Source: an uncultured Flavonifractor sp. (GTDB lineage Bacteria; Bacillota; Clostridia; Oscillospirales; Oscillospiraceae). Taken from it: 27,346 nt of DNA. The translations under genes were made by a program, and so were the position numbers. Every line of letters begins with the position of its first letter. Position 1 is the stretch's first letter. The notes beneath the pieces are model-generated. The model had not been told where the DNA came from. It did not search any database and was given only the letters and a program-made list of their open reading frames with translations. The stretch lies in contig CAJUDT010000023.1 of the NCBI GenBank assembly GCA_910585415.1, positions 1 to 27,346 of the forward strand. The letters run 5' to 3'. Positions 15,772 to 23,507 of this stretch are shown here, piece by piece.

Positions 15772-16293
15772 ATGCCCATGTCAAAACGGCAATTCCGGGC
15801 CTGGAAGGCCCGCATGGAGGCCATCCGCCAGCGCCGGGATTGGGACGCCCTGTTTGCTCTGGAGGACAGCGGGGACTTTATGTACTGCCTGCCGGACCTC
15901 CTGTACGGCCTCGCCGGGCCGGAGGGCTCCCCGGAGCCGCTGAACCACCCCCAGCGGGTCCTCTTTCTGTGCATGACCCTGGAGAACTGTACCCAGTGCG
16001 ACAGCCTGTTCAATTTCTTTGACGAGGGCCTTTCCGCCTATGGTCTGGAAACCGCCGCCGCCCTGGAGGAACTCGGCGCGCCCCAGTCCGCCGCCCTGCT
16101 GCGGGAGGTGCTGGCCCTGCTTCCGCCGGAGGGCTATCCCGTCGATGACTATGCCGCCTGCCGGGCCCTCTGCGACGGTCCCTTCGGCCAGGCGGTGGAG
16201 CAGGCCGACTCCCGTTTGGCGGACTACCCGGACGGGCTCCTGGGCGGCCTGTATTTTGCCTACGCCCACGCTCACCGGGAGGAATTTCCATGA
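15772..16293 (+). CDS. Small DUF4375/DMP19-like protein
   Basis: A 173-residue soluble, acidic protein with no signal peptide. The middle part (RVLFLCMTLENCTQCDSLFNF, then FDEGLSAYGLETAAALEELGA) is like the core of the DMP19/DUF4375 family, in which a short helix is followed by an 'F..F' and an 'iGA' segment. The match is by eye and moderate. Its role is unknown. ATG 15772 lies 3 bases after the nadE stop, and a second in-frame ATG follows at 15778. GGAGGGG in the end of nadE is 12 bases from the first start and 18 from the second. Its stop overlaps the next start (ATGA), so it belongs to the nadE-CHR transcript. Confidence 0.6.
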   Translation: MPMSKRQFRAWKARMEAIRQRRDWDALFALEDSGDFMYCLPDLLYGLAGPEGSPEPLNHPQRVLFLCMTLENCTQCDSLFNFFDEGLSAYGLETAAALEELGAPQSAALLREVLALLPPEGYPVDDYAACRALCDGPFGQAVEQADSRLADYPDGLLGGLYFAYAHAHREEFP

Positions 16294-16886
16294 ATCCATA
16301 CCTTGATTTATTTCTCACCTTTGCCAAGGTGGGTGTATGTACCTTCGGCGGCGGATACGCCATGCTCCCCATCCTCCAGCGGGAGCTGGTGGAGCGGAAG
16401 GGCTGGGCCTCCGAGGCGGAGCTCACCGATTATTTTGCCATCGGCCAGTGTACCCCCGGCGTCATCGCCGCGAACACCGCCACCTTCGTGGGCCACAAGC
16501 TCCGGGGGCCGCTGGGCGGCGTGACCGCCACTTTGGGGCTGGTCTTTCCCAGTGTGGTGATTATTCTGGTCATTGCCGCCTGCCTGCAAAATTTTGCCGA
16601 CCTGCCCATCGTGGTCCACGCCTTCAACGGCGTGCGGGCCTGCGTGTGCGCGCTGATTCTCTCCAGTGTCCTCAAGCTGCGGAAAAGTACGGTCATCGAC
16701 CTGCCTACGGCCATCATTTTCGGAATCGTTCTGGCGCTGGCGGCGGCTGGCAATTTTGCCCCCATCCCCAGGGACACCCTCTGGGGGGCCGGACTGAGCT
16801 TCCTGTGTTCCCCGGTGGTGCTGGTGGTGCTGGCGGGCCTGTCCGGCCTGCTCATCCGGGCGGCGAAGGGAGGGCTCAAGGCGTGA
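16290..16886 (+). CDS. CHR-family (chromate transporter) subunit 1
   Basis: A 198-residue membrane protein of the CHR family (PF02417), short-chain type that works as a pair. The start holds the family signature FAKVGVCTFGGGYAMLPILQ. FAIGQCTPGVIAANTATFVG and the GPLGGVTATLGLVFPSVVII helix follow; about six helices in all. Long CHR proteins export chromate; the natural substrate of paired short forms in anaerobes is not settled. Start overlaps the upstream stop (ATGA) with GGGAGGAA before it. It must pair with the next gene, which is the homologous second half. Confidence 0.9.
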   Translation: MNPYLDLFLTFAKVGVCTFGGGYAMLPILQRELVERKGWASEAELTDYFAIGQCTPGVIAANTATFVGHKLRGPLGGVTATLGLVFPSVVIILVIAACLQNFADLPIVVHAFNGVRACVCALILSSVLKLRKSTVIDLPTAIIFGIVLALAAAGNFAPIPRDTLWGAGLSFLCSPVVLVVLAGLSGLLIRAAKGGLKA

Positions 16887-17461
16887 TCTTCCTGCGGCTG
16901 TTTTTTGAGTTCTTCAAAGTGGGCCTCTTCGCCATCGGCGGAGGGCTGGCCACTATTCCCTTTCTCTCGGACATGGGGGCCCGCACCGGCTGGTTTTCCG
17001 CCGGGGATCTGGCCAACATGATTGCTATATCCGAGTCCACCCCCGGCCCCATAGGGGTCAATATGGCCACCTATGTGGGCTTCCATACCGGCGGCGTGCT
17101 GGGCGGCGCGGCCGCTACCCTGGGGCTGGTCTGCCCCTCTGTCCTTATTATCCTGGTCATTGCCGGATTTTTGAAAAAATTCCGGGAGAGCCGGGGGGTG
17201 GACGCGGTCTTTTACGGCATCCGCCCCGCCTCCACCGCCCTCATTGCCGCCGCCCTGGCGGAGGTGTGCTCTATTGCGCTGATGTTCCATGAAGTAACCC
17301 TTCCCGAAAATCAAGCGGCAGTAACAGCGCTGTTCTACTGGCCCGCCATTCTTCTGGCGGTCGTTGTGTTCGCCTGCCTCCAGGTGAAGCCTCTGAAGCA
17401 GCTCCATCCCATCGTCTTTATCGCTCTGTCCGCCCTGGCGGGCATTGTATTTCAGCTTTAG
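16883..17461 (+). CDS. CHR-family (chromate transporter) subunit 2
   Basis: A 192-residue homologue of the previous gene, opening FLRLFFEFFKVGLFAIGGGL and repeating the family motifs (FLSDM, AISESTPGPIGVNMATYVG, GGVLGGAAATLGLVCPSVLI). The GTG start at 16883 overlaps the previous stop by 4 bases (GTGA), with GGGAGG 9 bases upstream. An open frame continues upstream inside subunit 1 but is only a shadow. The two subunits have inverted topology in this family and form one transporter. Last gene of the nadE transcript; the next promoter starts 2 bases after the stop. Confidence 0.9.
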   Translation: MIFLRLFFEFFKVGLFAIGGGLATIPFLSDMGARTGWFSAGDLANMIAISESTPGPIGVNMATYVGFHTGGVLGGAAATLGLVCPSVLIILVIAGFLKKFRESRGVDAVFYGIRPASTALIAAALAEVCSIALMFHEVTLPENQAAVTALFYWPAILLAVVVFACLQVKPLKQLHPIVFIALSALAGIVFQL

Positions 17462-17462
17462 C

Positions 17463-17491
17463 TTGCGCCTGCCCCTCCGACCTGCTATACT
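17463..17491 (+). promoter_or_regulatory. Promoter for udk
   Basis: TTGCGC (17463-17468), 17 bases, TATACT (17486-17491); transcription would start near 17498, giving a leader of about 25 bases. Confidence 0.65.
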
Positions 17492-17521
17492 GGAGACAAA
17501 TTACGACAGGGGGCGAGGCAA

Positions 17522-18139
17522 TTGGATACCATGATAATCGGCATCGCCGGCGGCACCGGCTCAGGCAAAACCACCCTGACCCTGCGGCTCAAGGAGCGCT
17601 TTGGGGACGATGTCTCCATTCTCTACCACGACAATTACTACAAAAGTCACAGCGACATGCCCTACGAGGCCCGCACCAAGCTCAACTATGACCACCCGGA
17701 CGCCTTCGACACCCCCCGGATGATCGCCGACCTGGAGGCCCTGCGCCGGGGGGAGGCCATTCAAAGCCCCACCTACGACTACACCATCCACGACCGGGCC
17801 AGGGAGACGGTGGAGGTCCGACCCACCAAGGTGGTCGTGGTGGAGGGTATCCTCATTTTTGAGAACCGGACTCTACGGGATTTGATGGACATCAAGATTT
17901 TCGTGGACACCGACGCCGATGTGCGCATCCTCCGCCGCATCACCCGGGACGTGAAGGAGCGGGGCCGCTCCCTGGACTCGGTGGTGACGCAGTACCTCAC
18001 CACCGTCAAGCCCATGCACGAGCAGTTCGTGGAGCCCTCCAAGCGCTTTGCCGACATTGTGGTTTTGGAGGGGGGCCATAACGTGGTGGCCCTGGATATG
18101 ATTATCCAGCGGGTCAAGAGCCACGTGGAGGGCCATTAA
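17522..18139 (+). CDS. udk: Uridine kinase
   Basis: A 205-residue cytoplasmic kinase that phosphorylates uridine and cytidine to UMP and CMP in pyrimidine salvage. P-loop GGTGSGKTT lies at about residues 9-17. YHDNYYKSHSDMPYEAR (nucleoside-binding region), NYDHPDAFD, TYDYTIHDR, VVVEGILIF and DTDADVRILRRITRD follow in family order. Length is typical. The TTG start at 17522 is preferred because AGGGGG lies 8 bases upstream; ATG 17531 would lose three residues and leave a 17-base gap. It complements the nucleoside importer encoded earlier, though it is not in the same operon. Confidence 0.95.
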   Translation: MDTMIIGIAGGTGSGKTTLTLRLKERFGDDVSILYHDNYYKSHSDMPYEARTKLNYDHPDAFDTPRMIADLEALRRGEAIQSPTYDYTIHDRARETVEVRPTKVVVVEGILIFENRTLRDLMDIKIFVDTDADVRILRRITRDVKERGRSLDSVVTQYLTTVKPMHEQFVEPSKRFADIVVLEGGHNVVALDMIIQRVKSHVEGH

Positions 18140-18149
18140 AGCAGAAAAG

Positions 18150-18184
18150 AACCGCGGGACCTGTCGAAAGCAGGTCCTGCGGTT
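18150..18184. terminator. Bidirectional terminator between udk and the BlaI operon
   Basis: AACCGCGGGACCTG (18150-18163) pairs with CAGGTCCTGCGGTT (18171-18184) with one G-T pair. Both sides have T-rich tails (TTCTTATT to the right; TTCTTTTCTGCTTT on the minus strand), suiting the two convergent units. Confidence 0.85.
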
Positions 18185-18186
18185 TC

Positions 18187-18801
18187 TTATTCGTCCGGTT
18201 CCTCCCGGACGCACCTTCTCAGCTTGAACAGGGCGAACACCAGGACCAGGGCCATGATAAACCCAGCGATGGCCAGGAATATCACCAGAACCCCGCCCAG
18301 GCCCTCCACGGCGGCGCTTCCGCCGGTTCGGTAGTCCCAAAGGAATACCAGCAGCGCCGTGGCGGTCTGCAAAACAGCCTGTAGATTCCGGCACATGCGC
18401 AGGCGGTTGGACAGTCCGGCATTGACGGCCCCTGTCCCGAAAAAGCCGCTCTCTATCCCCTGGACCAGAACCGTGAGCAGCTGAAAGTGGAAATAGATGC
18501 TGATTACCGTGACCAGCAGACTCCAAAGCACAAGCGCGTGAGGCAATTCCAGCCCAAAAATCGCGCCCAGCCAGGTTCCGCACGCCACCGCCCCCAGGAA
18601 GATACAGAAGTTTCTCAGGAGCTTCAGGTCCCGTAGACTTCCCTCCAGCAGGAGGATGGCCCCCCAGAGGTTTACATAGCACACCCAGTCAGGCAGCACG
18701 TTCAGCTGATGTCCGCCCATGCTGAAATTCAGATTGAAGTACAGGAACACGTAGCCCCAGGCGATCTTGCTCAGGGCCCGGCAGATATCCTCCCGCTTCA
18801 T
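18187..18801 (-). CDS. Six-helix membrane protein of the BlaI/M56 operon
   Basis: A 204-residue integral membrane protein of no family I recognise. Hydrophobic helices are visible near residues 12-28, 38-53, 63-83, 88-111, 140-155 and 168-192, with a short Arg-rich then acidic cytoplasmic tail (KLRRCVREEPDE). A MGGHQLNVLPDWVCY loop lies between the first two. Its ATG overlaps the stop of the M56 protease gene by 4 bases (ATGA), so it is translated with the sensor and controlled by the same BlaI operators. It could be an accessory to signalling or the system's effector; nothing in the sequence decides this. Confidence 0.75.
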   Translation of the reverse strand: MKREDICRALSKIAWGYVFLYFNLNFSMGGHQLNVLPDWVCYVNLWGAILLLEGSLRDLKLLRNFCIFLGAVACGTWLGAIFGLELPHALVLWSLLVTVISIYFHFQLLTVLVQGIESGFFGTGAVNAGLSNRLRMCRNLQAVLQTATALLVFLWDYRTGGSAAVEGLGGVLVIFLAIAGFIMALVLVFALFKLRRCVREEPDE

Positions 18802-20765
18802 GCAGCGCCTCCCTCCGGCAGGGCCAGGGCGTACCAGCTCTGCCCCTTATACCAGATTTTCACCGCAATGGCCGCAGGGGAGGACTGGTACTCCGCGCCG
18901 CCGTGCTGGTCCGAACCCCCGCTGCCGCTGTTGCCGGAAAAGCTGGTATATTTCAGCTCTCCGGCGGTCTCCAGGGTCCAGCGCTCCGCCTCATCCCCCC
19001 GCAGGGGGCAGATTTCCAAGCCGGCGCTCACCGCTTCCCCGCTGTCCAGCCGGGTAATTTCCTTGCCGCCGCCCTGATACCACTCGGTAAATACTGTCCA
19101 AGGTTTGGGGATGGGGTCCATTTCCTGCGTCGCTGAAAACCAAGACGCAAAGGGATCGTTGGACGTGTTGGGGTTGACCCGGTTGGAGACTGACAGCGCA
19201 TACCAGTAATCCAGCTCCACACGAAGTCCTTCCGCCTCCGCTTCATAGACCATGCGGGGCAGCGCGGACTCTGAGTCGTCCCAGGGCGTCAAATTCCCCG
19301 GCGGCAGGGGTTCCCACTCTGACAGCGGCGTAACCGTCCAGCCCCCATCCTGGGGAGCAACCTGGACATATTGATACAGAACAAGTATTTTGGTATCCCA
19401 CGCCTCCTTAATCCAATAGTGCCCATCCAGGACCAGCAGGCCGGTATAGCTCCCGTCAGGGTGCTCGATGAACTCGTATACGCTCCAATCCGCCTGCCGG
19501 CCCTCACTATGCCTGCTCTTTCCATACAGGACATGGTAGTCACTCACGTAATACGGAAAGCTGGAAAAATCGTCCGTGGTCATATTGAAATACCGTTCGC
19601 TCTCCAGCCGCTCCACCAGATCCGGCAGCTCCTCCTGAGGCGTCACCATGGACAGGTACAGCCCGTTGCCGCTCAGTACCGCCTTGACGTAGGTATCCAG
19701 GGCCCCGGCAGGGGTGGTGGGGCGGCTCAGGCGGGTCTGAGCCAGGGCCAGGGGGAGCGCCGGGGACAGCTCGCTCAAATCCACCGCCTGGGCGGCTCCC
19801 ATCAGGCACCCCACGCCCAGCACCACCCCGATGCACCCCGCCGCCAGGGATATCCCGGCAGGGTAGCGCTTAAACCGGGCAATCGCGGTAATCCTCCGCT
19901 TGATGTTGGCCCCGCCGTTGGCCATGGAGGATGTGCCCGGCGCGCGGGCGTACCTGTCCCCGGCCATGGACAGGAGGATTTTTCCATATTCCCGGCGTTC
20001 CTCCCCCTCCAGGCGCTCCAGAACTCGCTGATCGCACAGGGCCTCACAGTCGTTTTGGGCCCAATCCCAGCAGTACCACAGAAAGGGGTTGCACCAGTGG
20101 AGGCACCGCAGCACACACATGCCCACCCCGGCCCACACGTCCCCGTATTTCAGGTGCAGGAGCTCATGGAGCAGGACCTTATCATCCGTCTCCCCCTCCG
20201 GCAGGACCAGCACCGGCCGCAGGGGGCCGCACACAAAGGCGCTCTCCGCCGCCGGACAGACCACGATCCGGGCGGGGGCCTTGAGGCCGTACCGGGCGCA
20301 CACCGCCTCCAGCTGGGCCAGACGCTCCGGCTCCGGCCTGCGGGCCCGCTTCAAGGTCCGGCGCAGGCCCAGGTAAGCCCCCAAAAACCAGAGCAGAGAG
20401 AGAACCACCCCGGCGGCGTAGAGGTAAAAGAGCACGTCGGTGATACTCCCCGGCCTGGGGAAGCCCTTCAAAAAGAGGGGTACGGGGGCATAGACCCGCG
20501 TGACATCGTAGGGGGCGCACAGGGCGGAGCTCAGGCCTCCCTCCACGGCGGTCTTGGCGGCCTCCAGGGCCACTCTCCCCCAGGGGAACAGGGAGCGCCC
20601 CAGCACACCGGCGGGCAACAGGATACGCAGGGCCAGAATGCCCCATACCCCATACTGCCACCGGGGGGAGAGCTGCTCCCGAAAGAGCCCCTTGGCGCAC
20701 AGGAGCACAACCGCCGTCAGAGAGGCGCCAATGGTTTGCAGCAAAAGGGACCAAAGGCTGGTCAT
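18798..20765 (-). CDS. BlaR1/MecR1-type M56 membrane metalloprotease sensor
   Basis: A 655-residue sensor protease. Residues 1-330 hold the M56 part: helices near 5-25, 37-52 and 110-135, then zinc motif HELLHL (His200, Glu201, His204) with downstream NDCEALCD offering the third ligand. A fourth helix lies at about 330. The C-terminal 320 residues are extracellular but lack the penicillin-binding SxxK/SxN/KTG motifs of true BlaR1, so the ligand is not evidently a beta-lactam. When triggered, this class cleaves the BlaI-type repressor directly or indirectly. The start at 20765 is chosen for GGAGG 9 bases upstream and for the hydrophobic MTSLWSLLL N-terminus. It follows the repressor gene by 4 bases and overlaps the next gene by 4. 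Confidence 0.9.
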   Translation of the reverse strand: MTSLWSLLLQTIGASLTAVVLLCAKGLFREQLSPRWQYGVWGILALRILLPAGVLGRSLFPWGRVALEAAKTAVEGGLSSALCAPYDVTRVYAPVPLFLKGFPRPGSITDVLFYLYAAGVVLSLLWFLGAYLGLRRTLKRARRPEPERLAQLEAVCARYGLKAPARIVVCPAAESAFVCGPLRPVLVLPEGETDDKVLLHELLHLKYGDVWAGVGMCVLRCLHWCNPFLWYCWDWAQNDCEALCDQRVLERLEGEERREYGKILLSMAGDRYARAPGTSSMANGGANIKRRITAIARFKRYPAGISLAAGCIGVVLGVGCLMGAAQAVDLSELSPALPLALAQTRLSRPTTPAGALDTYVKAVLSGNGLYLSMVTPQEELPDLVERLESERYFNMTTDDFSSFPYYVSDYHVLYGKSRHSEGRQADWSVYEFIEHPDGSYTGLLVLDGHYWIKEAWDTKILVLYQYVQVAPQDGGWTVTPLSEWEPLPPGNLTPWDDSESALPRMVYEAEAEGLRVELDYWYALSVSNRVNPNTSNDPFASWFSATQEMDPIPKPWTVFTEWYQGGGKEITRLDSGEAVSAGLEICPLRGDEAERWTLETAGELKYTSFSGNSGSGGSDQHGGAEYQSSPAAIAVKIWYKGQSWYALALPEGGAA

Positions 20766-20769
20766 ACCC

Positions 20770-21135
20770 CTACACCTCCATCTCGTCCAGCAGGCGGCGC
20801 AGCTCATCCCGCTCCTGGTGGGAGAGTGGTTCCTCCCGCAAAAAGGCGGCGATGAATTTCCCTGCGGAGCCCTCATAGACCCGTTCCACCAGACTCCGGC
20901 GCTCCTGAGCCGCGCAGTCGCGCCGCTCCGCCGCCGCCCGGTAGCGGTGGGGCGCGGCGGCTTTGTCGATGGACACCAGCCCCTTGGCCGCCATCCGGGT
21001 CAGGTAGGTCAGCACCGTGTTCCGGCTCCAGCCGGTGGCGGGCCGCAGGGCTTCCACCGCCTGCCCCAGTGTTACCCCATCCTTTGCCGCCCACAGAACG
21101 CCCAGCACCTGCCATTCGTTGTCCGTCAGACGCAT
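20770..21135 (-). CDS. BlaI/MecI/CopY-family repressor
   Basis: A 121-residue winged-helix repressor (PF03965). The N-terminal domain reads LTDNEWQVLGVLWAAKDGVT, with recognition-helix region TGWSRNTVLTYLTRMAAKGLV and wing DKAAAPHRYRAA. The C-terminal half (from about residue 75) is the dimerisation helices. It should bind the two TACA-N2-TGTA sites before its own gene and repress the operon until the M56 protease inactivates it. Start supported by GGAGG 8 bases upstream. First gene of a three-gene operon. Confidence 0.92.
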   Translation of the reverse strand: MRLTDNEWQVLGVLWAAKDGVTLGQAVEALRPATGWSRNTVLTYLTRMAAKGLVSIDKAAAPHRYRAAAERRDCAAQERRSLVERVYEGSAGKFIAAFLREEPLSHQERDELRRLLDEMEV

Positions 21136-21147
21136 GTCCTTCCCCTC

Positions 21148-21159
21148 CTACACTTGTAG
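21148..21159. promoter_or_regulatory. BlaI-type operator 1
   Basis: CTACACTTGTAG, a 12-bp palindrome with the TACA-N2-TGTA core typical of BlaI/MecI sites. It lies just downstream of the likely transcription start and upstream of the ribosome site of the repressor gene. Confidence 0.8.
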
Positions 21160-21172
21160 TATCATCGACAAT

Positions 21173-21201
21173 ATACTACACCTGTAGGAGCGTTCTGTCA
21201 A
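21173..21201 (-). promoter_or_regulatory. Promoter of the BlaI/M56 operon
   Basis: On the minus strand TTGACA (21201-21196), 17 bases, TAGTAT (21178-21173). The -10 box overlaps operator 2. Confidence 0.8.
21176..21187. promoter_or_regulatory. BlaI-type operator 2
   Basis: CTACACCTGTAG has the same TACA-N2-TGTA core, 28 bases from operator 1. It overlaps the -10 box, so repressor binding would block RNA polymerase. Confidence 0.8.
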
Positions 21202-21216
21202 CCCTGAGAAAATCCG

Positions 21217-21245
21217 TTGCATCACAGCCGGAAATCTGGTATACT
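21217..21245 (+). promoter_or_regulatory. Promoter for the 48-residue small protein
   Basis: TTGCAT (21217-21222), 17 bases, TATACT (21240-21245), with TGG before the -10. It starts 30 bases from BlaI operator 2, so the repressor might also affect it. Confidence 0.7.
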
Positions 21246-21275
21246 ATATTCACAAAAAGGAAGGAGGCACATAAG

Positions 21276-21422
21276 GTGTCCAGTGAAAAAGGAATCCTGG
21301 TCGCCCAAAAGGCCGCGATGTTTGACCTGATTCAGATCATCAAGCAGCAGCCGGACAAGACCTACACCGTGGATGAAATTGAAGCTCTTATCGTTGCCTA
21401 CATCAAGGGAGCGGAGCAGTGA
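21276..21422 (+). CDS. Small 48-residue hypothetical protein
   Basis: A short gene with good signals: GTG start with AAGGAGG 8 bases upstream, its own promoter and its own terminator. The product (starts SSEKGILVAQKAAMFDLIQI) is a soluble, probably helical protein with a TYTVDEIEALIVAYIKG end. It has no membrane segment or metal motif, and no family is recognised. The TVDEIEALI portion resembles the first helix of a helix-turn-helix domain, but too little is present to claim DNA binding. Confidence 0.7.
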   Translation: MSSEKGILVAQKAAMFDLIQIIKQQPDKTYTVDEIEALIVAYIKGAEQ

Positions 21423-21435
21423 CAGCAATTGACCG

Positions 21436-21468
21436 GCCGGGGGCTTTGCTCTGCCCCCGGCTCTTTTT
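21436..21468 (+). terminator. Intrinsic terminator after the small gene
   Basis: GCCGGGGGC/GCCCCCGGC (21436-21444/21453-21461) with an 8-base loop is followed by TCTTTTT. Confidence 0.9.
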
Positions 21469-21502
21469 ATGGGGAGAATTTTGCCCAAAATAAAAAAAGC
21501 TC

Positions 21503-21531
21503 TTCCTACCACCCTCCGCCTGTGATACAAT
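21503..21531 (+). promoter_or_regulatory. Promoter for the DUF1846 / ruvX unit
   Basis: TTCCTA (21503-21508), 17 bases, TACAAT (21526-21531), with a TGN extension before the -10. Confidence 0.65.
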
Positions 21532-21570
21532 ATCCGGCGTATAGAATTGGAGTGGAAGGAGATTTGAGGA

Positions 21571-23055
21571 ATGGGCAGACAAGGCTTTGACAACGAGCTC
21601 TATTTGGAGCTTCAATCGGCACACATCCGGGAGCGTATCGGGCAGTTTGACAACAAGCTCTACTTGGAATTTGGAGGCAAGCTCTTTGACGACTACCACG
21701 CCTCCCGGGTCCTGCCGGGGTTCCAGCCGGACAGCAAAATCCGGATGCTCAAGGCCCTGGCCGACAAGGCGGAAATTTTGATTGCCATCTGCGCCAGCGA
21801 CATTGAGAAAAACAAGGTCCGGGGGGATTTGGGCATCACCTACGACGTAGACGTGCTCCGGCTCATCGACGCCTTTCGGGGCCAGGGGCTGCTGGTCAGC
21901 GGGGTGGTGGTGACCCAGTACGCCGGACAGCCCGCCGCCGACGCCTTCAAGCGCCGGATGGAACTGCTGGACATGCGGGTGTACCTGCACTATCCCATCC
22001 AGGGCTATCCCAACAACATCCCCCTCATCGTCAGCGACGAGGGCTATGGCAAAAACGACTATATTCAGACCACCCACCCCCTGGTGGTGGTCACCGCCCC
22101 CGGCCCCGGCAGCGGAAAAATGGCCGTCTGCCTCTCCCAGCTCTACCACGAGCACAAGCGGGGGATTAAGGCCGGCTACGCCAAGTTTGAAACCTTCCCC
22201 ATCTGGAATCTCCCCCTACAGCATCCGGTCAATCTGGCCTACGAGGCCGCCACCGCCGACCTGGGGGACGTGAACATGATCGACCCCTTCCATCTGGCGG
22301 CTTACAAGGAGACGACCGTGAACTACAACCGGGACGTGGAGATTTTCCCGGTGCTCTCCGCCACCTTCGAGCGCATCATGGGCCAATGCCTCTACAAATC
22401 CCCCACGGACATGGGGGTGAATATGGTGGGCCGGTGCATCGTGGACGACGAGGCCGTTCAGGCCGCCGCCCGGCAGGAGATCATCCGCCGGTACTACACC
22501 GCCCTCTGCGACCGCCGCACCGGGCAGGCGGAGGATGAATTGGTGTACAAGCTGGAGCTCATCATGCAGCAGGCCAAGGTTGACCCCTCCATCCGCCCGG
22601 TGATTGCCGCCTCGGAGGCGGTGGCCGAAGAAACCGGCAACCCCGCCGCCGCCATCCAGCTCCCCGATGGCCGGGTGGTCACCGGCAAGACCACCGGCCT
22701 GCTGGGCGCGGCCTCCGCCACCCTGCTCAACGCCCTGAAGGAGCTGGCGGGCATCGGCCACGAGGCCCACCTCATCTCCCCCCAGGCCATTGAGCCCATT
22801 CAGACCGTCAAGGTCCGGCACCTGGGCTCCGCCAATCCCCGGCTTCACAGCGACGAAACCTTGATTGCCCTGGCTATCTCCGCCTCCGCCGACCCTCTGG
22901 CCGCTCGGGCCCTGGAGCAGCTCTCCGCCCTGCGGGGGTGCGAGGCCCACTCCACCGTTATCCTCTCCCCGGTGGACACGGGGACCTGCGCCCGGCTGGG
23001 CCTGCGGCTGACCTGTACCCCCCAGTATGAGACGAACAAGCTCTATCATAAATAG
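21571..23055 (+). CDS. DUF1846 domain protein
   Basis: A 494-residue soluble protein of the DUF1846 family (PF08903), a conserved Firmicutes/Actinobacteria group with known structures but no firm function. Family sequences are evident: ERIGQFDNKLYLEFGGKLFD, DYHASRVLPGFQPDSKI, ICASDIEKNK, TAPGPGSGKMAVCLSQLYHE (P-loop-like Gly-rich turn), GYAKFETFPIWNLPL, HPVNLAYEAATADL and YKSPTDMGVNMVG. Length matches the family. AAGGAGA lies 8 bases before ATG. Followed 26 bases later by ruvX with no terminator between, so probably one transcript. Confidence 0.93.
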   Translation: MGRQGFDNELYLELQSAHIRERIGQFDNKLYLEFGGKLFDDYHASRVLPGFQPDSKIRMLKALADKAEILIAICASDIEKNKVRGDLGITYDVDVLRLIDAFRGQGLLVSGVVVTQYAGQPAADAFKRRMELLDMRVYLHYPIQGYPNNIPLIVSDEGYGKNDYIQTTHPLVVVTAPGPGSGKMAVCLSQLYHEHKRGIKAGYAKFETFPIWNLPLQHPVNLAYEAATADLGDVNMIDPFHLAAYKETTVNYNRDVEIFPVLSATFERIMGQCLYKSPTDMGVNMVGRCIVDDEAVQAAARQEIIRRYYTALCDRRTGQAEDELVYKLELIMQQAKVDPSIRPVIAASEAVAEETGNPAAAIQLPDGRVVTGKTTGLLGAASATLLNALKELAGIGHEAHLISPQAIEPIQTVKVRHLGSANPRLHSDETLIALAISASADPLAARALEQLSALRGCEAHSTVILSPVDTGTCARLGLRLTCTPQYETNKLYHK

Positions 23056-23081
23056 GATTTCCCCCAGAAGGAGGCGTTCCC

Positions 23082-23507
23082 ATGCGCATCATGGCCGTTG
23101 ATTACGGCGACGCCCGGACCGGCGTGGCCATCTCCGACGCCACCGGGTTTTTGACCGGTTTTACCACCGTGGTCCCCGGCCGCAGGGCGGAACCGGTGGC
23201 CCAGAAGATCGCCGCGCTGATGCAGGAGCACGGCGTGGAGGAAGTGGTTTTGGGCTTCCCCCGCAATATGGACGGCACCGAGGGGGCCCGCGCGGACCTC
23301 TACCGGGCCTTTGCCGCCCTGCTGGAGGAGGCCAGCGGCCTCCGGCCCGTTTTCTGGGACGAGCGCCGGACCACCATTGAGGCCCATGACATCCTCCACG
23401 CCGCCGGGAAGCCCATGAAACAGCACCGGAAGAACGTGGACGCGGTAGCCGCCAGCCTGATTCTGGAGGGCTATCTGACCTTCAAGCGGGGGCAGTCAGC
23501 CCTTTGA
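23082..23507 (+). CDS. ruvX: Holliday junction resolvase-like RuvX/YqgF
   Basis: A 141-residue RNase H-fold nuclease of the YqgF family, linked to pre-16S rRNA 5' maturation and proposed as a Holliday junction resolvase. Catalytic positions are clear: Asp7 (AVDYGDARTGVA), VVLGFPRNMDGTEG, WDERRTT and the C-terminal KNVDAVAASLIL. AAGGAGG lies 7 bases before ATG. The last 12 bases of the gene overlap the 3' end of the convergent TauE gene, so the two transcripts are antisense at their ends. Confidence 0.95.
   Translation: MRIMAVDYGDARTGVAISDATGFLTGFTTVVPGRRAEPVAQKIAALMQEHGVEEVVLGFPRNMDGTEGARADLYRAFAALLEEASGLRPVFWDERRTTIEAHDILHAAGKPMKQHRKNVDAVAASLILEGYLTFKRGQSAL

Noticed and set aside
16290..17461. 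Chromate resistance determinant
   Set aside because: Family membership is clear but paired short CHR proteins in anaerobes are not shown to export chromate, and no other resistance gene is present.
18798..20765. Beta-lactam resistance sensor
   Set aside because: The protease part is BlaR1-like but the outer domain lacks SxxK, SxN and KTG motifs, and no beta-lactamase gene is nearby.
21574..21690. Apparent internal duplication at the DUF1846 N-terminus (FDNELYLE and FDNKLYLE)
   Set aside because: Related DUF1846 proteins show the same two similar segments, so it is an old family feature and not a new repeat.
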